Of a stretch of 64,000 nt of DNA, positions 1 to 7,827 are shown one piece after another. This DNA comes from CAWGGS01 sp963822095. Lineage in GTDB: Bacteria; Desulfobacterota; Desulfobulbia; Desulfobulbales; Desulfocapsaceae. Each line of letters opens with the position of its first letter. The stretch's first letter is position 1. Both the position numbers and the translations under genes were made by a program. Under the pieces are notes generated by a model. The model was not told where the DNA came from, searched no databases, and saw only the letters and a list, made by a program, of their open reading frames with translations. Where the stretch lies: the NCBI GenBank assembly GCA_963822095.1, contig CAWGGS010000088.1, positions 22,128 to 86,127 of the forward strand, given 5' to 3'.

Positions 1-439
1 ATACACTTAGGCAACCTCTTTTCGTCTTGTTATATCGTGTATTTTTTTATTTTTCATCGATTTTTTCACCCACGAAAATGACCGGAAACTACGTTTACGT
101 TTTTACTGTCAGAAAAGTAATGGAAAGATACAATGACACAAAAAAGCGGCCAAATTGCTCTTGCCGACCCTCTCGGAAAGACAAGCTTCTTCATTCAAAC
201 AAGGACAAATCAAATTTTCTGATAGCATCAAGACCGTAACCCCTTTTATCGAACCAGCCCGTTCTCCCTTTGCTTGCTCTTTAATAAATGGTACCTTGTA
301 GTCTGCCAGGTTTAACCTGAAGGTCTCCTTGGGGTATCGGCCTTGCCATCCCGGGGTGACGAGCTTTCATGTTTGGTTGCGGCTGGCCGATCCGGTGCTG
401 CCAGTGGTTATAACAAGATGTATCTGAACAATATTTAAT
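1..439. other. No gene recognised at left edge
   Basis: Short open frames exist but none has a ribosome binding site plus a protein I recognise. The stretch is AT-rich up to about position 240 and of mixed composition afterwards. It is probably intergenic DNA or the decayed end of something left of the window. Confidence 0.4.
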
Positions 440-610
440 CTGATTACCACTGAAACTCAGCCTACCGAAATGGAAGGGTGTGAGCTGTTTGTTTCTCGGG
501 TCTCTGCAGCCTGGATGGCTGCAGAGAAGCCCCCAGGGATGGGTTTATGGCGTCCCGAGAAACGAACAGTTCACTCCCAGGATCAGTAGCTGAATATTAG
601 TGGTAATCAG
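440..610. repeat. Nested inverted-repeat element, about 170 bp
   Basis: Three sets of complementary arms nest within each other. The outer arms 440-451 and 599-610 are a perfect 12-base match. The middle arms 480-500 and 554-574 match at 19 of 21 bases. The inner arms 501-511 and 517-527 are a perfect 11-base hairpin around a five-base loop. The whole could fold into one long cruciform or RNA hairpin. It has the look of a non-autonomous mobile element or a structured leader upstream of the lyase gene. A possible GTG start at 600 for that gene lies inside the right arm, which argues for the later ATG at 636. Confidence 0.8.
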
Positions 611-635
611 TATATTTAAAGGAATAGAACATCCC

Positions 636-1583
636 ATGAAGACCCATCGCTCGGTTTTATCAGTTCCGGGGCATATACGGAAGATGCACGACAAGGCCGC
701 TCAAAGCTCTACCGATGTCATTATGCTCGACCTGGAAGACAGTGTGCCTCTGGAGTCAAAAGAGACTGCGAGAAGCCAGGTTTTACAATCCCTTAAAGAT
801 ATCGATTGGCAGGACAAAATTGTAACCGTCCGAATCAATGGACTGGACACCGCCTTTGCCTACCGAGACCTTCTGGAGATAGTGGAAGGCGCAGGTAAAA
901 TGATACATGCGATTGTCGTGCCCAAGGTCAACCACCCGGCCGATATCCATTTTACAGACCGAATGCTGGACGGGATAGGGGCTGCCAAAAAATTACCCCA
1001 TACCATTGGGATCGAAGCTTCGATAGAAACAGCGGAAGGATTGGCTGAGGTGACGACCATTGCTCAAGCCAGTCGACGTCTGCAGACCCTGGTGTTCGGG
1101 ATTGCCGATTACTCGGCCTCGATCGGGGCTCGTCTGGTCTCTCTCTCCGGTCATGGAGAAAATGAGGCCTCTATCTATCCAGGACATCGCTGGCACTTTG
1201 CCCTCAGCCGTCTGGTCATGGCTGCCAAAGCCAACGGGCTATTGGCCATCGATGCCCCCTTCGGTCATTTTAAGGACCTGGACGGCCTGCACCAATCAAC
1301 GGTTATGGCCTGCGCCCTGGGTTGTGACGGAAAATGGGCCATCCACCCCAGTCAGCTTGACACCATCAACCAGGTCTTCTCTCCCACCCCGGAAGACATA
1401 AGCCGGGCCGCAACCGTCCTGCAGGCAGCCAAAACAGCGGGCGAGCAACAGCGTGGCGCGATTGCTGTGGACGGAAGGATGGTGGATCAGGCAACGGTAC
1501 GTCTTGCCCAGCGCCTCTATGACCAGGCAATCCATCTCGGTATGGTACCGGAGGATGCAGAAAAAGGCTCGGAAAAGAGTTGA
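636..1583 (+). CDS. HpcH/HpaI aldolase / citrate lyase beta-like (CitE-type) protein
   Basis: The 315-residue protein belongs to the TIM-barrel CitE/malyl-CoA lyase family, which cleaves or forms C-C bonds of acyl-CoA esters using a divalent metal. Visible family landmarks are SVPGH near the N-terminus, MLDLEDSVP (metal and substrate region), VRING, VVPKV, IGIEASIETAEGL with the metal-binding Glu, FGIADYSASIGA with the metal Asp, and GCDGKWAIHPSQ near the end. The ATG at 636 has AAAGGA about 12 bases upstream; a GTG at 600 falls inside an inverted repeat and is less likely. Malyl-CoA or methylmalyl-CoA lyase and malyl-CoA thioesterase are both possible. No CitD or CitF homologue is adjacent, so this is not a citrate lyase operon. 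Confidence 0.85.
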   Translation: MKTHRSVLSVPGHIRKMHDKAAQSSTDVIMLDLEDSVPLESKETARSQVLQSLKDIDWQDKIVTVRINGLDTAFAYRDLLEIVEGAGKMIHAIVVPKVNHPADIHFTDRMLDGIGAAKKLPHTIGIEASIETAEGLAEVTTIAQASRRLQTLVFGIADYSASIGARLVSLSGHGENEASIYPGHRWHFALSRLVMAAKANGLLAIDAPFGHFKDLDGLHQSTVMACALGCDGKWAIHPSQLDTINQVFSPTPEDISRAATVLQAAKTAGEQQRGAIAVDGRMVDQATVRLAQRLYDQAIHLGMVPEDAEKGSEKS

Positions 1584-1631
1584 CAAAACAGCAGCTCGAG
1601 CCGAGGACCTTCATCGAAGGCGGACAATTAT

Positions 1632-1733
1632 GGCTCATCCGGTTTTTGCGTACTTTGGAAAAGTTGAAAGAATTAACCCAGTAGAGATCATCGCTTTCGG
1701 TCGCCGCCCTGCGGCCTTATCGCCTGGGAACCA
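1632..1733. repeat. Interspersed repeat, partial copy (family of 36716-36980)
   Basis: This 102-base stretch is the reverse complement of 36879-36980 with only three mismatches by eye. It begins with GGCTCATCCGG and ends with GGGAACCA. Copy 36716-36980 carries both ends of the family; here only one end is visible, so this is a truncated copy. The similarity over 35 kb indicates recent duplication or transposition. Confidence 0.85.
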
Positions 1734-1832
1734 TATTTTTTCCATCCTTAAACAAATTCCGCTGTAAGTATTTCGTGTCTCCCGCGACTGATAGATATAG
1801 CCATTATGGCATTTATCAAAAGGAGACCTATT

Positions 1833-2879
1833 ATGAATACAAAGATTCAATATAATATTAATTATTTAGCTAAGATCACAGGGGCAGTCACCGCGGTTTT
1901 ATTAATGGCAGCCGGAACATGGCTGTTTATGGCCTCTCCAGTCCGGGCGGAATCCTCCAAACCTGGGGGAAAACATATGAACACAGGGCATACCGGCGAA
2001 TTGGCCCCATATGCAGGCTATCTGAAAGCCCATCAGAAGGTGCAGCATCCCCTGCAACTTCTCGGCGGGCCCTTGGAGGTCAAGGTGACTCAGAAAGTTG
2101 GTGGAGTGCACGTCTCCTTACCGGATTTTCGTCGTCTGGACCCCGACGTTTTCGGCACACCGGAACACCCCCGGGCCTTTGGCGGCACTCCGATGATCGA
2201 CGGAGTGCCGTTACCGCTTCGCAAAGTACAGGATGGACGCTATACAAAGGTTGCCCATTTGTCTCCATTTGGTGACAAGGCGATTGTGATGGGAAAGGGA
2301 AATCTTCAAATGGACGTTGTGGATGCCACCGCCACCGACGCCGCGACCTCGCGGGATTCAGTCCATTTCACAGCAAGCTGGCAGGATAAGAACGGCAACG
2401 TCTACGGAGTTCGCTGCTGTCGGAGACTGGCCGTGCATGGCACGGAATATCCGACCTTCGGCGGTGTCGTGACCAACGGTTTAATGCACGGGTCATCGCG
2501 GGTCGGAACCAGCCTGATGCCGACGCTTTATGACTATGCCGCCTTTTGGGGAATGGGAGAGGTCCTCAAAAACGGTAAGGTGATCGATTCCCCACGTCTC
2601 GTTCACGTCATGCTTACCGAATACGTCCGCACCAAAGGGTATGCACTGGCTTTCGACGATCAGGTTACTCCCGAGCGTGTTCATTTGCACCTGATGGTTC
2701 CGCCGATGATGCCGAATATGAAACAGGGTGGCTTCACTCCGGATCCGGTAAAGACAGGCTTTACCCTGGCCAACGGAAAACCGCTGCCCTTCTGGCATGT
2801 CATGTTTCAAAACATCTCCGTACGCGCCCGCCATCTCGATAATGGTTGGGTGCGCTTCCCACAAACAGCTGCAAAATAA
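1833..2879 (+). CDS. Exported protein of unknown function
   Basis: I do not recognise this 348-residue protein. The ATG at 1833 is preceded by AAGGAGA with good spacing, better than the upstream ATG at 1806. Residues 13-40 form a hydrophobic segment (AVTAVLLMAAGTWLFMA) followed by a signal-peptidase-like site at SPVRAES, so the protein is probably periplasmic. The mature part contains a conserved-looking CCRR pair, many Pro/Gly/Tyr residues and a Met/Pro-rich stretch (MVPPMMPNMKQGG) that could bind copper. The next gene downstream encodes a small cupredoxin, which makes a metal or redox role plausible but unproven. Confidence 0.65.
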   Translation: MNTKIQYNINYLAKITGAVTAVLLMAAGTWLFMASPVRAESSKPGGKHMNTGHTGELAPYAGYLKAHQKVQHPLQLLGGPLEVKVTQKVGGVHVSLPDFRRLDPDVFGTPEHPRAFGGTPMIDGVPLPLRKVQDGRYTKVAHLSPFGDKAIVMGKGNLQMDVVDATATDAATSRDSVHFTASWQDKNGNVYGVRCCRRLAVHGTEYPTFGGVVTNGLMHGSSRVGTSLMPTLYDYAAFWGMGEVLKNGKVIDSPRLVHVMLTEYVRTKGYALAFDDQVTPERVHLHLMVPPMMPNMKQGGFTPDPVKTGFTLANGKPLPFWHVMFQNISVRARHLDNGWVRFPQTAAK

Positions 2880-2993
2880 ATTTAAATAACGCCCAGGTTC
2901 CGGCAACCTCAACTGATCAAAGATCGTATATGTTAAACGCGGATTGCTGATCAGCCAGGGGAGTCGGAACCAGGGTCGGGAGAAAATGGTGCT

Positions 2994-3404
2994 ATGAATA
3001 CATCAACTCATACAATTTTGGTCGGATTCCAAATCCTCGGAATCTGTCTCGTATTTTCACTCGTCAGCCCCCGGCTGAGTAAAGCCAAGACCACACCTGT
3101 GACCGTTTCAGTCAAGATGAGTGATCAGCTCACGTTTGAGCCGGATCATGTCACCATTCATTCGGGTGACACGGTGGAATGGAAAAACACCTCAGTACTG
3201 GTCCATACCGTAACAGATGTAATAAAGTCTGCCGGCAACCGGAAGGACGCCGCCATCCCCAAGGGGGCAGCGGGCTTCGACTCCGGAGATCTCGCTCCCG
3301 GCGCATCCTATCGCCACACCTTTATGCAACCAGGGCAATACCGGTATTTTTGCAAACCCCACGAAGCAGCTGGAATGACGGGGGTCATCACGGTTGAACC
3401 ATAG
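2994..3404 (+). CDS. Plastocyanin-like small blue copper protein (cupredoxin)
   Basis: The 136-residue protein has a signal anchor at residues 8-31 and a single cupredoxin domain. The copper ligands can be placed: His in the VHTVT motif, then Cys, His and Met in YFCKPHEAAGM, the usual C-x(n)-H-x(n)-M end loop of type 1 copper sites. Residues SGDTVEWKN form the typical strand before the first ligand. It should carry electrons or copper in the periplasm. It lies 114 bases after the exported Met-rich protein in the same orientation, so the two may work together, though a shared transcript is not shown by the sequence. Confidence 0.88.
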   Translation: MNTSTHTILVGFQILGICLVFSLVSPRLSKAKTTPVTVSVKMSDQLTFEPDHVTIHSGDTVEWKNTSVLVHTVTDVIKSAGNRKDAAIPKGAAGFDSGDLAPGASYRHTFMQPGQYRYFCKPHEAAGMTGVITVEP

Positions 3405-3436
3405 CCCGGATTTCTTATGAACACCGTGGCAATTTG

Positions 3437-3493
3437 GGTTCATCCGAAGGAAGCGTACGTTTGTAAAGCTGAAAGGAACAATTCGGAAGAACC
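3437..3493. repeat. Short (57 bp) member of the GGTTCATCCG repeat family
   Basis: The stretch begins GGTTCATCCGAA and ends TTCGGAAGAACC, inverted repeats that match at 11 of 12 bases. Its interior (GTACnTTTGnAAAGCTGAAA) closely matches the left end of the 270-base copy at 12905. It looks like a minimal form of that element lacking the central insert. Confidence 0.75.
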
Positions 3494-3596
3494 GCAATTT
3501 GGCTGTAGCCAAAGATGTCTCTTCCCTCAGCGAACCTCGTCAGGTTGCTGTATCCAAGTTCATTGCATATGGTCAAACGCGCCGATGCTCAGGGCC

Positions 3597-3821
3597 TCAA
3601 TTTCGTTGCCTATACCTCTCACGTAATGGCGGGGGCAATTTCGGTTTCCAGCCCTTGGCCTTAAAAGTGTTGAGCAGGACAGTTGCCTGACGATCGTTTA
3701 GGCTTGATGTGGAATCGACCTGAAATTTCATGAAGAGCAGATTCCGGTATACCTCATCGGTGAGTCCTAATTCTTTTTTCGCAACGTGGATCTTGGCCAG
3801 AACGGCCTTTCTCGGTGCCAT
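3597..3821 (-). pseudogene. Truncated GemA/Gp16-like (DUF1018) phage protein
   Basis: The 74-residue reading frame starts MAPRKAVLAKIHVAKKELGL and continues with TDEVYRNLL, matching the N-terminus of the Mu-like phage GemA/Gp16 regulator family (DUF1018). Family members are usually well over 100 residues; here the similarity stops after roughly 60 residues and ends in a basic tail. A good ribosome binding site (GGAGG, eight bases before ATG) survives. No other phage gene is nearby, so this is likely a prophage remnant, although expression of the short protein cannot be excluded. Confidence 0.65.
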
Positions 3822-4161
3822 GGTTCAGCCTCCGTTTCTTTATTTCTAAAAGAAAAATAGTACGCATCCGGCAACTTGGCAAGGCACCTGTTTCGACTGT
3901 ACTCCTCTTTCTCAATCAATTTACCGCTCCAGGCACAGATACCACTTTTCCTCAGAGGTTTTGTTCTTCCTCAGACTTTTAAAAGAGGTCGAAAGGCAAG
4001 TCTTGTTCCACCATCCACAGCAGTGTTTCAGATTGTTTTATGCAACTGTATCGTACTGTTCCAATATGTGCCGGACTCTTTAATGTCCTCTCTTCCAGGA
4101 AGCCTCGCTTTGTGTGCCACAATTAATTAATATAATTGGATATAAATAATATATCCACCAG

Positions 4162-4177
4162 TGGCACAGCTCTTGCT
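4162..4177 (+). promoter_or_regulatory. Sigma-54 (-24/-12) promoter
   Basis: TGGCAC, five bases (AGCTC), then TTGCT is an essentially consensus sigma-54 promoter. It lies 64 bases before the start codon at 4241, in an intergenic region with no other gene. It would drive the response regulator, sensor kinase and probably the transporter genes downstream, with activation by an enhancer-binding protein such as the one at 16161. Confidence 0.85.
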
Positions 4178-4240
4178 AATTGTAAAATGCAACATTGCAA
4201 AACGACCTGTTTTGATACGTCATTAACCCAGGAGACAGAT

Positions 4241-5449
4241 ATGCCATCCATAGCACTTTTTGCTCAAACATTTACCGATTACGAACTCTTAGAACAGCTC
4301 CTCTCAGCAGAGTTAGATTTTCCTGTAGTAACAGATGGGCATATCATTTCAAATGTTTCAGCTGAAAACAATGTGGATGAAAAGCACTTGAGAAACACTC
4401 TCTATAAGAAGACATCGGTGTTTAATCAGTTCACGCTGGACAAAGAACGACACGTGAATCTGTTGAAAAAAGAAATTGCCTCTCATCTGTTGAAGCTTAC
4501 CCAATCCATCCATACCGGTTTTCATACTCTGTTAATCCCTAAAAGTGTAACCCATGTACTCAAGGTTTTAATTGCCGACGAGAAATCACAGAGAATTGCA
4601 AAGGCTGTTGCGGATGGATTTTCCGAAAAAGAAGCGAAAAGGCTTATAAAACAAGACGATATCAGTTCGTACGCCTGGACGGATTTTCTCTTTCATAAGG
4701 AGGCGATCGACCGTTCCCTCTACGACATCGTCCTTCCAGTAAGTCATCAATCTTTAAAAGATTCAGTAAAACTCATTGTCGAAAATTTTCATAAAACATC
4801 GGTTCTTGAGACCAGTGCATCCCAACAGGCCGTGGCGGACATGCTCCTTGCGGCACTGATCGAGGAAGCACTTTTAAAACAAGGGCACAACGTTGAGGTT
4901 ATAGCCCATCAAGGCGACATAACACTTGAAGTAAACAAAAGTGTATTTAATTTCAAAGGGTTGACAAACGAACTAACTCAAATTGCTCAAGGCATTCCCG
5001 GAGTCGTACGCATAGAGGTCATTAAAGGCAAAGAATACCAGACCTCAATTTATCGTAGCCAGCGCTTTGAACTCCCATCCAAGGTTCTTCTGGTTGATGA
5101 CGAAAAAGACCTGATACAGACGGTATCCGAACGGTTGATAAGCCGGGATGTTGGGGCTTATGCTGTCTTTGACGGACAACAAGCCCTCGACTTCATCGAC
5201 AACGACACACCTGAAATCATAGTTCTCGACCTTAAAATGCCCGGGATAGACGGCATTGAGGTTTTACGAAGGACAAAACTGAATAAACCCGAGATCGAAG
5301 TGATCATTCTCACCGGCCATGGGACGGAAGCCGATCGTAAAACATGCCTTGAACTCGGAGCTTATGCCTATCTACAAAAACCCGTGGACTTGGAAAAACT
5401 CTCAACAACCATTAAGGCCGCAAACGTAAAAATTCGTCAAGCGAAATAG
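4241..5449 (+). CDS. Response regulator with cytidylate-kinase-like and BON-like N-terminal domains
   Basis: The ATG at 4241 follows GGAGACAGAT. The 402-residue protein has three parts. Residues about 1-180 resemble the cytidylate-kinase-like family: the segment HVLKVLIADEKSQRIAKAV, then SEKEAKRLIKQDD and SLYDIVLP match its second half. The N-terminal glycine-rich nucleotide loop is missing, so phosphotransfer is doubtful. Residues about 195-262 look like a BON-type fold (VEVIAHQGDITLEV, VVRIEVIKG). Residues 281-395 form a receiver with VDDE, phospho-acceptor D330 in VLDLKMPG, TGH and a KP lysine. No DNA-binding domain is present. It is transcribed from the sigma-54 promoter together with the kinase downstream. 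Confidence 0.8.
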   Translation: MPSIALFAQTFTDYELLEQLLSAELDFPVVTDGHIISNVSAENNVDEKHLRNTLYKKTSVFNQFTLDKERHVNLLKKEIASHLLKLTQSIHTGFHTLLIPKSVTHVLKVLIADEKSQRIAKAVADGFSEKEAKRLIKQDDISSYAWTDFLFHKEAIDRSLYDIVLPVSHQSLKDSVKLIVENFHKTSVLETSASQQAVADMLLAALIEEALLKQGHNVEVIAHQGDITLEVNKSVFNFKGLTNELTQIAQGIPGVVRIEVIKGKEYQTSIYRSQRFELPSKVLLVDDEKDLIQTVSERLISRDVGAYAVFDGQQALDFIDNDTPEIIVLDLKMPGIDGIEVLRRTKLNKPEIEVIILTGHGTEADRKTCLELGAYAYLQKPVDLEKLSTTIKAANVKIRQAK

Positions 5450-5598
5450 CCTCTTGCAAGATGGGGATTTCGGTTCAAAATCATGTTCTTGTAGACTCAG
5501 AGGCATGCAAAGCCCCTGGGGAGGACGATAACTGAAGGCGTGACCGGACCTCTGGATGGACGAATATATTTTTCCCTTCTCAACCCTTGCCAACCGAC

Positions 5599-7284
5599 AT
5601 GAAGAGCAAAGCCAGTCACATGAAGAGCAAAGCCAGTCACTATATCAGACTGCAAAAGGTGCTAACCGCGACCTTTCTGGTCCTGATAATAATCCCTACC
5701 TTAATAATTACCTGGGTTACTGCCGACAGCTCCAGAAAGGCCGCCATCGACCAGATAGAGGATTCCGAGACGCAGTTGACCAAACATATGAAAGATGTGG
5801 TCAGCCTCTACCTCCTCCAAAAGGAAGAAATGCTCGAAAACATCGTGCGCCTCTTTCCTCGGGAATATTTGAAAGAACAGGCAAATCTCAACACCATTTT
5901 CTCGGCAATGAGCAGGAACGGTGAGATCGTTGATCTGCATGCCATTGATTCATCAGGGATGCAGCTTTCCTATGTCGGGCCATATCGAAGCAGCATTATC
6001 GGCAAGAATTACAATAACGCGCCATGGTTCAAAGAGGTTCTGGTAAGCGGCAAACATATCAGTGATATTTTCGAAGGATACAGGAATATTCCCCATATTG
6101 TCGTGGCAGTGACCGATCCCCTGAAGACCCTTGTTCTGAGGGCCACCATAAACTCGGAGATATTCAACAGCCTTCTCAATAACGCACAAATCGGGCCGAA
6201 CGGAGACGCCTTTATCCTGAATACCGCCTCCGAATTTCAAACCCCGAGTTTACAAGGCATCAACAGACTCGAGCCGCAGGAGAAGACACTGCTCGAACAT
6301 CACGATGGGACTTCCATTGAGATCATACACTCCTACCTCTATGCCACAACCTGGTTAAAGGATGGGCAATGGCTTCTGGTTATAAAATCCCGGATCGAAG
6401 ATTCCCTGGTACCTTATTACCGGAACAGAGAGCGCAACCTTATCATCATTGCGGTGACATCGATCGTCTCCCTTCTTGCCGCAGTTCTCATCAGTCATTT
6501 CATGGTCGTCCGGATTGAGAGGGCTGAGAGAGAAAGGGGCTTTTTGAATCAGCAGATGGTGCAGGTGGAAAAAATGGCGGCCATCGGCAGATTGGCAGCG
6601 GGTATCGCCCATGAAATCAATAATCCGTTGCAGATGATCACCTCCCAGGCTGGCTGGATCAACGAGTTGCTCGAGGATGAGGACCCGAACCAATTGAAAA
6701 ATCGAGATGAATATAGAGAGGCGGTAAAGAAGATAAAATCCCATGTGCATAGGGCAGGCACGGTCACCCACCGTTTGCTCGGTTTTTCAAAGAAGATGGA
6801 TAGTCAGCTACAGAATGTCAACATGGCCGAGTTGATCGAGGAGACCATCTCCTTTGTCGAGAACGAAGCCAAAAACAACAATATCGAGATCAGACGAAAA
6901 CTCGATCCTGCCCTCCCGTCCACGCTTACAGACGGCCCGCGCCTGCAACAGGTGGTTCTCAATATCTTGAACAACAGTATGGACGCCTTGGTCCAAAACG
7001 GTTGGATTGAAATAAGCGCTGGAGTTGAAGGCAAGACCCTGGTTATCAGGCTTTCCGACAGCGGGCCCGGGATGACCGAAGAGGTTCTGAAGCATATCTT
7101 CGACCCGTTCTATACCACCAAATCCCCTGGGAAGGGCACGGGCCTCGGCCTGTCGATCTGTTACAGCATTATGCAGAAGCTGGGAGGAGAGATCCTCGTT
7201 TCCAACCGAAAGGAGGGCGGCGCTCTTTTCACCTTGATTCTGCCCATAGATTCAGCAAAGCAGAAAGAAACAACAACTCACTGA
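5599..7284 (+). CDS. Membrane sensor histidine kinase with periplasmic Cache-like domain
   Basis: The protein has about 561 residues. A first membrane segment (about 20-40), a periplasmic Cache-like region (SYVGPYR, APWFKEV, IPHIVVAVTDP) and a second membrane segment (about 275-300) precede a cytoplasmic kinase core. The core has phospho-His motif AAGIAHEINNPL, N box LQQVVLNILNNSMDAL, G1 DSGPGM and G2 GKGTGLGLSI. The start is uncertain: the ATGs at 5599 and 5620 begin two identical 21-base tandem units encoding MKSKASH, and TTG 5587 is also open; none has a strong ribosome binding site. It is a clear paralogue of the kinase at 17947. The receiver at 7318 is the likely partner. Confidence 0.9.
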   Translation: MKSKASHMKSKASHYIRLQKVLTATFLVLIIIPTLIITWVTADSSRKAAIDQIEDSETQLTKHMKDVVSLYLLQKEEMLENIVRLFPREYLKEQANLNTIFSAMSRNGEIVDLHAIDSSGMQLSYVGPYRSSIIGKNYNNAPWFKEVLVSGKHISDIFEGYRNIPHIVVAVTDPLKTLVLRATINSEIFNSLLNNAQIGPNGDAFILNTASEFQTPSLQGINRLEPQEKTLLEHHDGTSIEIIHSYLYATTWLKDGQWLLVIKSRIEDSLVPYYRNRERNLIIIAVTSIVSLLAAVLISHFMVVRIERAERERGFLNQQMVQVEKMAAIGRLAAGIAHEINNPLQMITSQAGWINELLEDEDPNQLKNRDEYREAVKKIKSHVHRAGTVTHRLLGFSKKMDSQLQNVNMAELIEETISFVENEAKNNNIEIRRKLDPALPSTLTDGPRLQQVVLNILNNSMDALVQNGWIEISAGVEGKTLVIRLSDSGPGMTEEVLKHIFDPFYTTKSPGKGTGLGLSICYSIMQKLGGEILVSNRKEGGALFTLILPIDSAKQKETTTH

Positions 7285-7317
7285 ATAGACACTCTTTTAC
7301 AAGAAGGAGGGACGCCC

Positions 7318-7725
7318 ATGGCACTTTTTAACCTTCTTATCGTCGATGACGAGCAAGAATTCCGGGAGATGACCATCAAGCGTCTGAACAAGAGGAACCT
7401 CTTTTGTTACGGCGCGGAAAACGGTGAAGAGGCTCTGGAACAGGTGGCGGAAAACAACATCGATGTAGTGTTGCTTGATGTCAAGATGCCCGGAATGGAT
7501 GGGATCATGACCCTGAAGGAAATCAAACGGATAAAACCGACGGTCGAGGTGGTGATGCTCACAGGCCACGCTTCGGTGGAATCCGGAATCGACGGAATGC
7601 GCCTGGGGGCCTTTGATTACTTGATGAAACCCATCGAGCTGGAGCCACTGATCGACAAACTGATAGAAGCCTATGAAAAGAAAAAACGGCATCAAGAGAG
7701 AATAGAGACGGCAAAAACAAAATAG
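7318..7725 (+). CDS. Single-domain response regulator (receiver)
   Basis: The 135-residue protein is a receiver with no output domain. Visible residues are the acidic pair D10/D11, phospho-acceptor D54 in LLDVKMPG, the Thr in LTGHA and the Lys in MKPIE. AAGGAGG lies at proper spacing before ATG. It starts 33 bases after the sensor kinase and is probably phosphorylated by it, passing the signal by protein contact or phosphorelay. Confidence 0.92.
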   Translation: MALFNLLIVDDEQEFREMTIKRLNKRNLFCYGAENGEEALEQVAENNIDVVLLDVKMPGMDGIMTLKEIKRIKPTVEVVMLTGHASVESGIDGMRLGAFDYLMKPIELEPLIDKLIEAYEKKKRHQERIETAKTK

Positions 7726-7827
7726 TCTTCGTCTCCGATGACCTGATCCTGCAATTCCCCGGAAGGCTGTTCTTGGGAGGGCCTTTCGGAAACACGATAT
7801 AAAAAGTGTACAGCAAAGGAGAATGAA

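Noticed and set aside
27..239. Open frame of 70 codons at the left edge
   Set aside because: No ribosome binding site, odd composition (many Ser, Lys and Arg) and no recognisable family.
1453..1767. Frame of 104 codons overlapping the lyase end
   Set aside because: Its first half is a shadow of the lyase gene and its second half is the partial repeat copy.
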